64,000 bases of DNA from Dechloromonas aromatica (nom. nud.) (GCA_017848965.1 JAFIHA010000016.1:1-64000), one strand, 5' to 3'. Counted from the first letter of the stretch, positions 47,101 through 55,574 are shown. The notes: generated from the letters alone by a model not told the origin. Made by a program: numbers and translations.

Positions 47101-47324
47101 CACCTTCCGTCGGTGGCAGCACTGTTACCGGCAGTTTCGTGCCGGCCAGCTATTTCAGCCCGCAGCCCGGACTGCAACCCGGGCTGACCCTGCCGGGCGG
47201 GACGACAGGCGGTGGCAACAATGAGTTTGGCGGCCCTCTCGTCAATACCGGCGATTTCCTTTTCCTGGATGAAAACTATGGTCAGAACGCTTTTGCGGCA
47301 CGGCGTGTTTCGCAGTGCAATTAA
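44121..47324 (+). CDS. TpsA exoprotein with haemagglutinin-type secretion domain and nidogen-like insert
   Basis: A signal peptide is followed by the TPS secretion domain (about 25-160) with LNRVLGNNPSELLG and INPAGILVG, then a filamentous-haemagglutinin-like beta-helix. Around residues 580-690 (near 45858-46200) the repeats are interrupted by a domain (YGTSYDKAYISSNGLITFG, then an acidic/aromatic strand set) that looks nidogen-like (NIDO). The C-terminus is glycine- and proline-rich. Of two possible ATGs, 44121 lies at good distance from GAGGAG (44106-44111); 44112 would be too close. At 1067 residues it is short for an adhesin and has no recognisable toxin domain. It is presumably secreted or surface-held by the upstream TpsB. 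Confidence 0.9.
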   Translation: MTRSFRFNLLALAIASCFGAAHANPTGGQVVSGQATMVNSGNLLTVTNSANAIINWQTFSIGRNETTRFVQPSASSVVLNRVLGNNPSELLGQLQSNGRVFLINPAGILVGKDAVIDVAGLVASTLNLSDSNFLAGKQKFDQTPGAAALHNAGTIRTADGGQVYLVAPKVNNSGSIAAADGTVVLAAGERVEIGDTALPGLKVEVVGAGEASNVGELLAASGKVGIVGALVRNSGKVDVSAIEREGGRIFLRAARKATVDGGELLATGARGGRISVEGEEVDIAAGLLDASGEQAGGQVLVGGGYQGRNSEVRNATRTRFGSAAEIRADATENGNGGEVVVWSDDTTLAAGRISARAGTLGGDGGLVEVSGKSHLAFRAQVDTRAPAGKTGTLLLDPSDVTIASRGDRVATTVDGQFDTAYAVAGASESSAFTLYWEDLVSQLGQNNVVVQTSSAASGAGNIDVVDGQTFASGNQLSLLAENNLTVHTGADIVNTGNGGFQFVAGWNPTSGASAPLANNGTTTGTMLINGGLQTQGQINLSSKGDTTLNGLVKSTAGPVVLTVGGNLEINLPAGAPEQYVDDDYFEYRFPSGYLFSFYGTSYDKAYISSNGLITFGSGTSAYSDSQGGLAAFQMPVIAAAWNDWEINASQGESIQITRPSSNELAVKWDVGRYYRSGNKALFETVLNRQNGNITFNYGATSTESNAAVHPDFAGDVTIGLAKGDGTGQISGLMNQESFSMHNLKSTTFRPGANGYTETIANSGGQLASKGAVIYSSDIGFAFGNTNIASYTTLQAATQLVLNVGGRISGYGGISTPSLAIDAGQGAALDGAYNQVGLLTANVGSGGLSFQNHNLAQPGDFEFRSAEVGGDIYVSNFGATVIGTAAPGIRASGGISVAANSPLTVGTFGVTSTGTGNISLAANNNGALTLTGPVRTGGTINLFGGSVTGADVFAPGACINGQACQTGPDPAVVSQAQSQQNTLISSISGGTPVPSPSVGGSTVTGSFVPASYFSPQPGLQPGLTLPGGTTGGGNNEFGGPLVNTGDFLFLDENYGQNAFAARRVSQCN

Positions 47325-48045
47325 CGTCCTGTTCGCGCTCTCTCTGGCTGTTGCCGCCCAATGGGCGGCAGCGTCGGAACTGGCCGCACATGTGACGCAT
47401 CTTGCTGGCACCCTGGTGCTGAAGCCGGTGCAGGGCAATTCGCGTTTGCTGGCCGTCCATTCCGAGGTTCATGAAGGAGATACCCTGCAGACGGAGGATC
47501 GTTCCTATGCGCGGATCAAGTTCGTCGACGGTGGGGAAATGGTGATCAAACCAAATACGACGGTGATGATCGAACGCTACCGCTACAAGGCGAACAGCCC
47601 GGCTGAGGATTCGTCGGCGGTTTCCCTGATCAAGGGCGGACTGCGCTCGGTCAGCGGCCTGCTCGGCAAGCGCAGCCCGGAGAAGGTCATCCTGAAGACC
47701 AAGGTGGCAACCATCGGCATCCGCGGTACGCATTACGGCGTGCTTGACTGTGCCGAGGAAGACGGTCGCAACAGTTGTGCCGACATTCGCACGGCCGACG
47801 GCTCGACGCCGCCGCCGGGGGTTCATGTCGACGTTGTCGAAGGGCGCATCCGGGTGACGAATACGGCGGGCGAACAGGAGTTCGAGGCCGGTCAGTTCGG
47901 TTATGTGCGTGACGCGGCGAGCGCGCCGGAAGCGGTGCCTGCCGAGCGCGGAGTGCGTGTGTCGATGCCGGACAGCATCTGCCGCAACAACACTTCGGGT
48001 AATACGGTCGGCACTTCGCGTAGCACCGCAGCCTGCTCGATGTGA
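47278..48045 (+). CDS. FecR-domain periplasmic protein in the TPS operon
   Basis: A 255-residue exported protein: the signal peptide ends near WAAASE, followed by a FecR domain (YARIKFVDGGEMVIKPNTTV, then KVATIGIRGTHYGVLDC). The C-terminal part contains several cysteines that may form disulfides. It overlaps the end of tpsA by 47 bases in another frame; starts at 47269 or 47278 are possible, and the latter gives the cleaner signal peptide. The overlap makes co-expression with the exoprotein certain. Function unknown; the second stand-alone FecR protein in the window. Confidence 0.82.
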   Translation: MVRTLLRHGVFRSAINVLFALSLAVAAQWAAASELAAHVTHLAGTLVLKPVQGNSRLLAVHSEVHEGDTLQTEDRSYARIKFVDGGEMVIKPNTTVMIERYRYKANSPAEDSSAVSLIKGGLRSVSGLLGKRSPEKVILKTKVATIGIRGTHYGVLDCAEEDGRNSCADIRTADGSTPPPGVHVDVVEGRIRVTNTAGEQEFEAGQFGYVRDAASAPEAVPAERGVRVSMPDSICRNNTSGNTVGTSRSTAACSM

Positions 48046-48059
48046 CGCATGGCGCCGGG

Positions 48060-48095
48060 AGGCGCCTGCCCCGAAGGGGTGGGCGCCTTCTTCCG
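48060..48095 (+). terminator. Terminator of the TPS operon
   Basis: AGGCGCC (48060-48066) pairs with GGCGCCT (48082-48088), with a second inner stem CCCC (48069-48072) / GGGG (48076-48079), followed by TTCTTCCGTTT. It ends just before the stop codon of the convergent HD-GYP gene. Confidence 0.7.
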
Positions 48096-48096
48096 T

Positions 48097-49680
48097 TTAC
48101 TCCTGTTGCTCCGGGGTGAGGAAGAGTTCGGCGTAGCGTTTGTGCACCTGCTGGCGCACGAAGCTGTCGAAGATATCCGGGTCGATGTGGCCGCGTTGCT
48201 TGAATTTCTCCAGAATGGACAGCGCTTCGCTGACCTTCATCGGCGTCTTGTAGGGGCGGTCGGAGGCGGTAAGTGCCTCAAAAATGTCGGCAATCGCCAG
48301 GATGCGCGCCTGGACGCTGAGTTCACCCGCCCGTACGCCGCGTGGATAGCCCTGGCCGTCCATCCGTTCGTGGTGGTTGCCGGCGATTTCCGGAACGTTC
48401 GTCAGGTGCTTGGGCCAGGGCAGTTCTTCCAGCATGTTGATGGTGGCAACGATGTGGTCGTTGATGATCTGCCGCTCGGGGGCTGTCAGGGTGCCGGCGA
48501 TGATGGTCAGGTTGACGATCTCGTCTTCATCGAGGAAGGGGTGGTTGACGCCGTCGGCGCTCGTCCAGCGGTATTTCCGGGCGATTTCCTTGATCCGCTC
48601 GACATCGCTGTCGCTCATCCGTTCGCTACCCAGGTTGGAGCGCTGCAGCAAGGCCTGGTCTTCGGCGATTTCCTCGAGCAGGCGCGCGTGCTCGGCTTTG
48701 GCTGGCGCTGCGTCGGCGCCGGCGGCAATCGTCTCCAGCATGCGGATTTTCGCGTCCCGCCGGACGACCTCGAAGCGGGTGTCGATCAGGGCGATGCGGT
48801 CGAATATGGTTTCCAGTTTGCGCGATTTGTCGATCACGTGCACAGGTGTCGTGATCTTGCCGCAATCGTGCATCAGGGCAGCGATGCGTAGCTCGTGCTG
48901 TTCGGTTTCGTTGAGCGTCCAGCCGGCAAGCGGGCCTTCGGTATCGGCGCAGACGGCTTCGGCGATCAGCATGGTCAGTTCCGGTACCCGGACGCAGTGG
49001 CTGTTGGTGAATGCCGATTTTTTGGCGATTGCCGTGTTGATCATGCGGATGGTCGCTTCGAACAGCGATTCCATCTGGTGCATCAACTGCCGGTTGGATA
49101 GCGCGACCGCCGCCTGTGATGCCAGGGACTCGACCAGGCGCTGGTCGGTTTCGCGGAAAACCGTGGTCTTGCCCGTTGCAGGATCGATGGCATTGATCAA
49201 CTGGAGAACGCCGATCAATTCGTTCTCGTGGTTCTTCATCGGTACCGTCAGGAAAGACCGCGAGCGGTAGCCCATGCGCGCGTCGAAAGCCCGCGGACCG
49301 GTGAAATCGAAGTCCTTGACCTCGTAGGCGTCGGCAATATTGACGGTGCTGGCGCTGAGCGCGGCGTAGGCGGCGACGATCGCGTCGTTGTTGGAGCCGT
49401 CCGGGCGATAGAGGGGAAGATTGGCAAAAATACCGGATGCGGGGAGGGGGGCACTGCCGCCGTAGGCCAGATCGAGCGAGTCGGTGCGGACGATTTCGTA
49501 GCGCAGGCTACGGCCATCTTCGGAGAGCAGGTAAAGGGTTCCGCCGTCGGCGTTGGTGATGCATTTTGCAGCCTGGACGATTTTTTCCAGCAGCTTCGGT
49601 AAATGCTTTTCGCTGCTCAGTGAAATACCTACGTCATACAGGAGTTCGAGTCGGCGTCGGGATTTTTCGAGGTCGTTCAT
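48097..49680 (-). CDS. GAF-HD-GYP cyclic-di-GMP phosphodiesterase
   Basis: The 527-residue cytoplasmic protein has an N-terminal GAF domain (about 20-190; LLSEDGRSLRYEIV, GVLQLINA), then an HD-GYP domain with HDCGK and the diagnostic HHERMDGQGYP. About 150 residues separate these motifs, far more than in canonical HD-GYP proteins; the segment contains PWPKHLTNVPEIAG and acidic helices. It should hydrolyse c-di-GMP in response to a small molecule bound by GAF. ATG 49680 has GGAG at good spacing; the longer start at 49740 has no such site. Confidence 0.88.
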   Translation of the reverse strand: MNDLEKSRRRLELLYDVGISLSSEKHLPKLLEKIVQAAKCITNADGGTLYLLSEDGRSLRYEIVRTDSLDLAYGGSAPLPASGIFANLPLYRPDGSNNDAIVAAYAALSASTVNIADAYEVKDFDFTGPRAFDARMGYRSRSFLTVPMKNHENELIGVLQLINAIDPATGKTTVFRETDQRLVESLASQAAVALSNRQLMHQMESLFEATIRMINTAIAKKSAFTNSHCVRVPELTMLIAEAVCADTEGPLAGWTLNETEQHELRIAALMHDCGKITTPVHVIDKSRKLETIFDRIALIDTRFEVVRRDAKIRMLETIAAGADAAPAKAEHARLLEEIAEDQALLQRSNLGSERMSDSDVERIKEIARKYRWTSADGVNHPFLDEDEIVNLTIIAGTLTAPERQIINDHIVATINMLEELPWPKHLTNVPEIAGNHHERMDGQGYPRGVRAGELSVQARILAIADIFEALTASDRPYKTPMKVSEALSILEKFKQRGHIDPDIFDSFVRQQVHKRYAELFLTPEQQE

Positions 49681-50072
49681 GGCATTCTCCGCGCGGTTTA
49701 TTCCAATATCCTCGCAAGTGTCTTTATTTTTATTTTTCATTGCCGGGCTTCACTGAGTTATCAGGGCCTTTCCCTCGGTATTTTAAAAAACAACCGTATT
49801 GAATATATGATCGTGTTTCGTTCCGTCCTGAATTACACATTACGTCAATGATTTGCAAGAACATTTTGCTGGTGGTTCATTTGTTTTGTATGTCAATGAT
49901 TTTGCTGATATCTTGAAACAATCAATATCCTTCTGGGCCGTGTCATCGATGATTCGGGCGCTGTTGATTTCGGGTTCAGTGTATCGCGAACCGGCTCGTG
50001 TTAGTGTATTCCCTGCGATGCTTGCGCAATACCGCCTGCCAAGGCATTTTTTCTGGAAAGCGTGATATTTCG
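49681..50072. promoter_or_regulatory. AT-rich divergent region before the HD-GYP and CHASE2-cyclase genes
   Basis: This 392-base gap holds no credible gene: short ORFs on both strands lack ribosome-binding sites and similarity. It contains two near-identical direct repeats, GTCAATGATTTGC (49844-49856) and GTCAATGATTTTGC (49892-49905), 48 bases apart, and a perfect palindrome TCATCGATGA (49943-49952). It probably carries promoters for the two divergent second-messenger genes. Confidence 0.4.
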
Positions 50073-52277
50073 ATGAAACGACTGCTGCCCCGGCTGATAT
50101 TCGGAATATTCTGCACATTCTGGATTCTTGGGCACGTCGTCCAGTCCTGGCACATTCCCTTGGTCGCGCTGTTCGATCATTACTTTTACGATGTCCGTGT
50201 CCGGGCTTTCATGCCCGATACCCAGGATGAACGTATCGTCATCGTCGATATCGACGAAAAAAGCCTGGGGGAACTCGGGCGCTGGCCCTGGAAGCGCAGT
50301 GTCCTGGCGGAACTGGTGCGCCGTCTGGCCGATGATTACGCGGCGTCGGTGATCGGTTTCGACATTGTTTTTGCCGAGCCGGACGATAGTTCCGGCCTGC
50401 CTGTCCTCGATGCCATGGCGCACGGCCCGTTGCGCGACAATGTGGCGTATCAGCGGGTGCTTGCCGGGCAGCGGGCAGGGCTCGACTATGACCGGAGGTT
50501 CGCCGAATCCTTGCGCGGCCGGCCGGTCGTTCTCGGTTTCTATTTTTCAAACCAGGCAGGTGCCTCGCCCGGTAGCCGACTGCCGCCGCCGTTGCTCTTT
50601 GAAGGCCAGCCGTCGCCGGGGCAATTCCCCGTGTGGCCCGGATTTGGTGGAAATCTCGCGGCCTTTCAGGAGGCCGCGGCGAGCGGCGGGCATTTCAACC
50701 CGTTGATGGATAGTGATGGGATCACCCGGCGCGTTCCTCTGTTGGGGGCTTACGCCGGGTCTTACCAGCCGACGCTGGCGCTGGCGATGAGCCTGATGCT
50801 GCTCGAGGCGGAAAAAGTGAGGCTTTTCGCCCCGGCAGCCGGCGCTCCCGTCGAATGGGTCGATATCCTGGGGAAGCGGCAGATCCTGCGCATTCCGGTT
50901 GATGCCGATGGCGCGGCGCTGGTGCCGTATCGCGGGCAGGAGGGGAGTTTTCACTACGTTCCGGCGGCGGACGTGATTGCCGGGCGGGCCGATCCCGAAC
51001 TTCTTTTCGGGAAGATCGTCCTGGTCGGCACCACCGCGCCCGGGCTCAAGGATCTGCGGGCAACACCGGTCGGTGGCAGCTATCCCGGCGTCGAAATCCA
51101 TGCCAACCTGTTGGCCGGGGTGCTTGACGGAGAAATCAAGGAAAGACCGGCCTATACACTGGTCGCCGAGGCGCTGTTGCTGATCGTCGCGGGCGGCGGT
51201 CTGGCCGTCCTGCTGCCCTTCCTGAGCCCGTTGCGAGGGAGTCTGTTGACTCTGGGGGTGCTTGGCGTACTGCTGGGCGCCAATCTCGTCCTTTGGCAAA
51301 ACGGCGTGGTCATGCCTTTCGCTTCGGTGGCGCTGGTCATACTTTTTACCTACGGTTTCAACGCCGCCTGGGGGTATTTCTGGGAGTCGCGGACGAAGCG
51401 GCAGCTCACCGAGCGTTTCGGTCAATATGTGCCCCCGGAGCTGGTCGTCGAAATGGCGCGCAATCCCGAGGGTTACAGCATGGTAGGACGCAACGCGGAA
51501 ATGACGGTATTGTTTTCCGACGTGCGCAATTTCACCAACATCTCGGAAGGACTCGATCCGAAAGAGCTGGCGGCGCTGATGAACGAATATCTCGGGGCGA
51601 TGACCGAGGTGGTCCGACGCCATCGGGGAACCCTCGACAAGTACATCGGCGACGCGATCATGGCCTTCTGGGGGGCGCCGCTCGCCGATCCGCAGCATGC
51701 CCGGCACGCGGTGCTCGTGGCGCTGGAAATGCAGCAGGCGGTCAAGGCGCTGGCCGGGCCTTTCCAGGCGCGTGGCTGGCCGGTGCTGAAGATCGGCATC
51801 GGCATCAACAGCGGCACGATGACGGTTGGCGACATGGGTTCGCCGGTGCGTCAGTCCTACACGGTGATGGGCGACGCGGTCAATCTCGGTGCGCGTCTCG
51901 AGGGCATCACCAAGGAATACGGGGTCGGTATCGCGGTTGGCGAACGGACGCGCGCCATGTGTCCTGAAATCGTTTTCCGGGAACTCGACAAGGTGCGGGT
52001 CAAGGGGAAGGCGACCGCGGTTTCCATCTACGAACCGCTCTGTCAGACCAGCGAACTCGACGACGCTCGGCGTGCCGAACTCGCCGCCTGGCAGGCTGCG
52101 TTGGAGGCTTATCGGCTACAGCAATGGCAGGAAGCCGAACGGATTCTTCAAGGTCTGCTGCGGCAAAAGCCGGATGAACCCTTGTACTGCCTGTACCGGG
52201 AGCGCATTGCGCACTTGATGCAGGTGCCGCCGCTCGATGGTGAATGGGATGGCGTGACCAGTTTCAAAACCAAGTAA
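50073..52277 (+). CDS. CHASE2-domain class III adenylate cyclase
   Basis: The 734-residue membrane protein has an N-terminal helix (about 10-28), a periplasmic CHASE2 sensor (about 35-350), three transmembrane helices (about 365-440) and a class III nucleotide cyclase domain (about 480-650) with metal aspartates in VLFSDVRNFT and DKYIGDAIMAFWG, and the transition-state Asn/Arg in VNLGARLEG. A C-terminal TPR-like tail follows. The product is probably cAMP. ATG 50073 is chosen because the signal-anchor begins there; the ORF is open 25 codons further up without support. Confidence 0.9.
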   Translation: MKRLLPRLIFGIFCTFWILGHVVQSWHIPLVALFDHYFYDVRVRAFMPDTQDERIVIVDIDEKSLGELGRWPWKRSVLAELVRRLADDYAASVIGFDIVFAEPDDSSGLPVLDAMAHGPLRDNVAYQRVLAGQRAGLDYDRRFAESLRGRPVVLGFYFSNQAGASPGSRLPPPLLFEGQPSPGQFPVWPGFGGNLAAFQEAAASGGHFNPLMDSDGITRRVPLLGAYAGSYQPTLALAMSLMLLEAEKVRLFAPAAGAPVEWVDILGKRQILRIPVDADGAALVPYRGQEGSFHYVPAADVIAGRADPELLFGKIVLVGTTAPGLKDLRATPVGGSYPGVEIHANLLAGVLDGEIKERPAYTLVAEALLLIVAGGGLAVLLPFLSPLRGSLLTLGVLGVLLGANLVLWQNGVVMPFASVALVILFTYGFNAAWGYFWESRTKRQLTERFGQYVPPELVVEMARNPEGYSMVGRNAEMTVLFSDVRNFTNISEGLDPKELAALMNEYLGAMTEVVRRHRGTLDKYIGDAIMAFWGAPLADPQHARHAVLVALEMQQAVKALAGPFQARGWPVLKIGIGINSGTMTVGDMGSPVRQSYTVMGDAVNLGARLEGITKEYGVGIAVGERTRAMCPEIVFRELDKVRVKGKATAVSIYEPLCQTSELDDARRAELAAWQAALEAYRLQQWQEAERILQGLLRQKPDEPLYCLYRERIAHLMQVPPLDGEWDGVTSFKTK

Positions 52278-52312
52278 TTCGGCAAAAACTTCTATCAACA
52301 GTAGAGCGGGAG

Positions 52313-52342
52313 ATGCTGCGACGCAGCATGGAGTGGTAGAAT
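52313..52342 (+). promoter_or_regulatory. Palindrome and -10 element upstream of typA
   Basis: ATGCTGCG (52313-52320) and CGCAGCAT (52322-52329) form a perfect palindrome around one base. A good -10 hexamer TAGAAT lies at 52337-52342, 35 bases before the typA ATG. The palindrome would overlap the -35 region and so may be an operator, or a hairpin ending the upstream cyclase transcript. Confidence 0.4.
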
Positions 52343-52376
52343 CACGCCTTTGATTTTTCTGATTATTCCTATATCC

Positions 52377-54218
52377 ATGTCCGCACGCCCCATCCGCAAC
52401 ATCGCCATCATCGCTCACGTTGACCATGGCAAGACCACGCTGGTCGACCAGCTCCTCCGTCAATCCGGTACTTTTGCCGCTCACCAGCAACTGGTCGAGT
52501 GCGTGATGGACTCGAATGACCTTGAAAAGGAGCGTGGCATCACCATCCTGTCGAAGAACACCGCCGTCGAATACGAAGGTATCCACATCAACATCGTCGA
52601 CACCCCGGGCCACGCGGACTTCGGCGGTGAAGTCGAGCGCGTGCTCGGCATGGTTGATGGCGTGGTGCTGCTGGTCGATGCCGCCGAAGGCCCGATGCCG
52701 CAGACCCGTTTCGTGACCAAGAAGGCGCTGGCCCAGGGCCTGCGTCCGATCGTGCTGGTCAACAAGGTCGACCGCGACGGTGCCGATCCGGACAACGCCG
52801 TCAACCTGACCTTCGACCTGTTCGACAAGCTTGGCGCCACCGACGAACAGCTCGACTTCCCCATCGTCTACGCCTCCGGCCTGAACGGCTGGTCGGCGAT
52901 GGAACTCGACCATCCGCGCGAAAACATGAAGCCGCTGTTCGACACCATCCTGCGCCACGTGCCGGCGCCCGATGCCGATGTCGATGCGCCGCTGCAGTTG
53001 CAGATTTCCGCCCTCGACTACTCCTCCTACGTCGGTCGCATCGGCGTCGGCAAGATCATCCGCGGCCGCGTCAAGACCGGCCAGAACGTGATGGTCATGT
53101 TCGGTACCGACGAAGAAGCCGCCGAACACGATCGTCAGCCGATCAAGGCCAAGATCGGCCAGGTCTTCGGCTACAAGGGCTTGAACAAGGTCGAGATGGA
53201 CGAGGGTCAGGCCGGCGACATCGTCCAGATCACCGGTATTGAAGACCTGGTGCTGGGCTGCACGGTGACCGACCCGGAACAACCCGAAGCGCTGCCGCTC
53301 CTGAAGATCGACGAGCCGACGCTGTCCATGCAGTTCATGGTCAATACCAGCCCGCTCGCCGGCACCGAAGGCAAGTTCGTCACCAGCCGCCAGATCCGCG
53401 ACCGCCTGCACAAGGAACTGCTGACCAACATGGCGCTGCGCGTGCATGACACCCCGAACGGCGACGTCTTCGACGTGGCCGGCCGCGGCGAACTGCACCT
53501 CGGCATCCTGCTCGAAAACATGCGCCGTGAAGGCTACGAACTGGCTGTCGGTCGTCCGCGCGTGGTCAAGAAGATCATCGACGGCGTCGAGTGCGAGCCG
53601 TATGAACAACTCACCGTCGACGTCGAGGAAGATACCCAGGGCGGCGTCATGGAAAGCCTCGGCTTGCGCAAGGGCGAGCTGCAGGACATGGTGCCGGATG
53701 GTCGCGGTCGCGTCCGTATCGAGTACCGCATCCCGGCCCGCGGCCTGATCGGTTTCCAGGGTGAGTTCATGAACCTGACCCGCGGCAATGGCCTGATGAG
53801 TCACGTTTTCGACGACTACGCCCCGGTCAAGGAAGGCAACGTCGCCGAGCGTCGCAACGGCGTGCTGATCTCGCAGGACAACGGCGAAGCCGTCGCCTAC
53901 GCGCTGTGGAAGCTGCAGGATCGCGGCCGCATGTTCGTCAGCCCGGGCGAGAAGCTGTACGAAGGCATGATCATCGGCATTCACAGCCGTGAGAACGACC
54001 TCGTGGTCAACCCGATCAAGGGCAAGCAGCTGACCAACGTCCGCGCTTCCGGTACCGACGAAGCCGTGCGCCTGGTGCCGCCGGTTCAGCTCAGCCTGGA
54101 AGCCGCGGTGGAATTCATCGCCGAGGACGAGCTGGTCGAACTGACGCCGAAGTCGATCCGCCTGCGCAAGCGCTATCTGACCGAAATCGAGCGCAAGCGG
54201 GCGTTGCGCGGCTTGTAA
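52377..54218 (+). CDS. typA: Ribosome-associated GTPase TypA/BipA
   Basis: TypA is a translational GTPase that binds ribosomes under stress and assists 50S assembly. The 613-residue protein has G1 AHVDHGKT (13-20), the G3 DTPG at 75-78, G4 NKVD at 129-132, and the elongation-factor-like C-terminal domains plus the TypA-specific end. The ATG at 52377 gives the standard N-terminus ([14 protein letters not shown]). A tiny gene follows 10 bases after its stop. Confidence 0.97.
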   Translation: MSARPIRNIAIIAHVDHGKTTLVDQLLRQSGTFAAHQQLVECVMDSNDLEKERGITILSKNTAVEYEGIHINIVDTPGHADFGGEVERVLGMVDGVVLLVDAAEGPMPQTRFVTKKALAQGLRPIVLVNKVDRDGADPDNAVNLTFDLFDKLGATDEQLDFPIVYASGLNGWSAMELDHPRENMKPLFDTILRHVPAPDADVDAPLQLQISALDYSSYVGRIGVGKIIRGRVKTGQNVMVMFGTDEEAAEHDRQPIKAKIGQVFGYKGLNKVEMDEGQAGDIVQITGIEDLVLGCTVTDPEQPEALPLLKIDEPTLSMQFMVNTSPLAGTEGKFVTSRQIRDRLHKELLTNMALRVHDTPNGDVFDVAGRGELHLGILLENMRREGYELAVGRPRVVKKIIDGVECEPYEQLTVDVEEDTQGGVMESLGLRKGELQDMVPDGRGRVRIEYRIPARGLIGFQGEFMNLTRGNGLMSHVFDDYAPVKEGNVAERRNGVLISQDNGEAVAYALWKLQDRGRMFVSPGEKLYEGMIIGIHSRENDLVVNPIKGKQLTNVRASGTDEAVRLVPPVQLSLEAAVEFIAEDELVELTPKSIRLRKRYLTEIERKRALRGL

Positions 54219-54228
54219 GAGAAAGCGT

Positions 54229-54384
54229 ATGGCATTTTGCCAACCCTGCCGGGAGTTGGTCGAACGTCACCCGAAGGCGGCCCGGTGGGTCGCCTTCATT
54301 CTTGGCATGTCGATCTTTTTCACCTTCCTGGGCCAAGTCAGCGATCCGGTCAACGGGATCGGCTTCTGCAAGATTTACCCGTAA
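54229..54384 (+). CDS. Small 51-residue single-helix membrane protein with CxxC motif
   Basis: An ORF too short for usual gene finders starts at ATG 54229, ten bases after typA, with AAGAGAAAG just upstream. It encodes MAFCQPCRELVERHP, then a hydrophobic stretch WVAFILGMSIFFTFLG (about residues 20-35) and a short tail ending GIGFCKIYP. The CxxC at residues 4-7 and a third Cys near the C-terminus could bind a metal or act in redox. The position suggests cotranscription with typA. I do not recognise the family. Confidence 0.7.
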   Translation: MAFCQPCRELVERHPKAARWVAFILGMSIFFTFLGQVSDPVNGIGFCKIYP

Positions 54385-54390
54385 AGAACT

Positions 54391-55407
54391 TCAACCGCCG
54401 GTCATCGACATGAAGCGGACAACCTTCGGGTTCTGCATCTGCTCGGCAAATTCGTGACCGAAAGGCTTGATGCCCATGCTGTCGATGATGGCCTGGCGTA
54501 AAGCGCTGTCACCCTGGGTCTCGCGCAGGGCTGGCAGCAGATTGAGTGCATCGTTCTGCCCCAGGCAGGGATAAAGCTCTCCCTTGGCAGTGACCCGCAC
54601 ACGATTGCAGCTATCGCAGAAATTGTGACTGTGCGGGGAAATGAAGCCGACCCGTGTCTCGCTGCCGGCGACGCGCCAGTAACGCGCAGGGCCGCCGCTG
54701 TTTTCGCTGCTGGGAACGATACTGAAATGCTCGCCAAGCCGCGAGCGTGTTTCCTCGGACGAAACATGGGTCTGACTGCGGCCCTGGATGTCTCCGAGCG
54801 GCATTTCCTCTATGAATGAAATGTCGAGTCCGTTATCGACGGCGAAGCGGACAAGATCGATGAATTCATCGTCGTTGACGCCGCGCATCATCACCGTGTT
54901 CAGTTTGGTGCGCCGAAATCCGCTCGCCGTCGCAGCGGCGATGCCGCGCAGCACCTTGTCCAGATCGCCGATCCGGGTGATTTTCCGGAAACGTTCCCGG
55001 TTCAGGCTGTCGAGGCTGATGTTCAAGCGCTTGACGCCGGCTGACTTGAGTGCGCCGGCATGGGTTTCCAGTTGCGAACCGTTGGTCGTCATCACCAGAT
55101 TGTCGAGTCCCGGCAGCGCGCCGAGTCGCTCGATCAGCCACATCACGTTCTTCCGCACCAGGGGTTCGCCGCCCGTCAGGCGCAATTTGCTGACACCGAG
55201 CCCGACGAAGGTCTTGGCAACTTTCAGCGCTTCTTCCAGCGACATCACCTCGCTGCGCGGCAGGAAAGTCATTTCTTCCGCCATGCAGTAAGTGCAGCGG
55301 AAATCGCAGCGATCGGTGATCGACAGGCGCAGGTAGGTCACATGTCGTCCGTAGCGATCGACCAGAGTGCCGGGTGGATGTAGTGTGGTGGCGATATCGG
55401 GTTCCAT
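54391..55407 (-). CDS. moaA: GTP 3',8-cyclase MoaA
   Basis: MoaA is the radical SAM enzyme that starts molybdenum cofactor synthesis. The protein (338 residues from ATG 55407) has the first cluster CDFRCTYC (Cys34, 38, 41), a TGGEPL SAM motif, and the second C-terminal cluster cysteines (NFCDSCNRVRV, ELYPC), and ends with the conserved GG. A further in-frame ATG at 55449 would add 14 residues; neither start has a clear ribosome-binding site. The end is seven bases from the small gene on the other strand. Confidence 0.93.
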   Translation of the reverse strand: MEPDIATTLHPPGTLVDRYGRHVTYLRLSITDRCDFRCTYCMAEEMTFLPRSEVMSLEEALKVAKTFVGLGVSKLRLTGGEPLVRKNVMWLIERLGALPGLDNLVMTTNGSQLETHAGALKSAGVKRLNISLDSLNRERFRKITRIGDLDKVLRGIAAATASGFRRTKLNTVMMRGVNDDEFIDLVRFAVDNGLDISFIEEMPLGDIQGRSQTHVSSEETRSRLGEHFSIVPSSENSGGPARYWRVAGSETRVGFISPHSHNFCDSCNRVRVTAKGELYPCLGQNDALNLLPALRETQGDSALRQAIIDSMGIKPFGHEFAEQMQNPKVVRFMSMTGG

Positions 55408-55536
55408 GCTGCGATTATCAGTGCCAAAATCGCTGTCGACAAGCGCCATGGCGCGCGCCGGAAGCTGAAAAACCCCGGCAATATCCTAGGCTTATGCTAT
55501 TATCGTGGCCGTTGTTCGGGGCAAGACCGGCCAACA

Positions 55537-55564
55537 AAAAGCCCAGCAAAGATGCTGGGCTTTT
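55537..55564 (-). terminator. Terminator downstream of tRNA-Asn
   Basis: AAAAGCCCAGC (55537-55547) pairs with GCTGGGCTTTT (55554-55564) around a six-base loop. On the minus strand it is followed by T-rich sequence (TTTTTGTTGG). It lies 10 bases after the tRNA-Asn 3' end and would end that transcript; it could also work in the other direction. Confidence 0.85.
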
Positions 55565-55574
55565 CGATGAAGCT

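Noticed and set aside
49853..50118. Short frames on both strands before the CHASE2-cyclase
   Set aside because: They lack ribosome-binding sites and have the AT-rich composition of the intergenic region.
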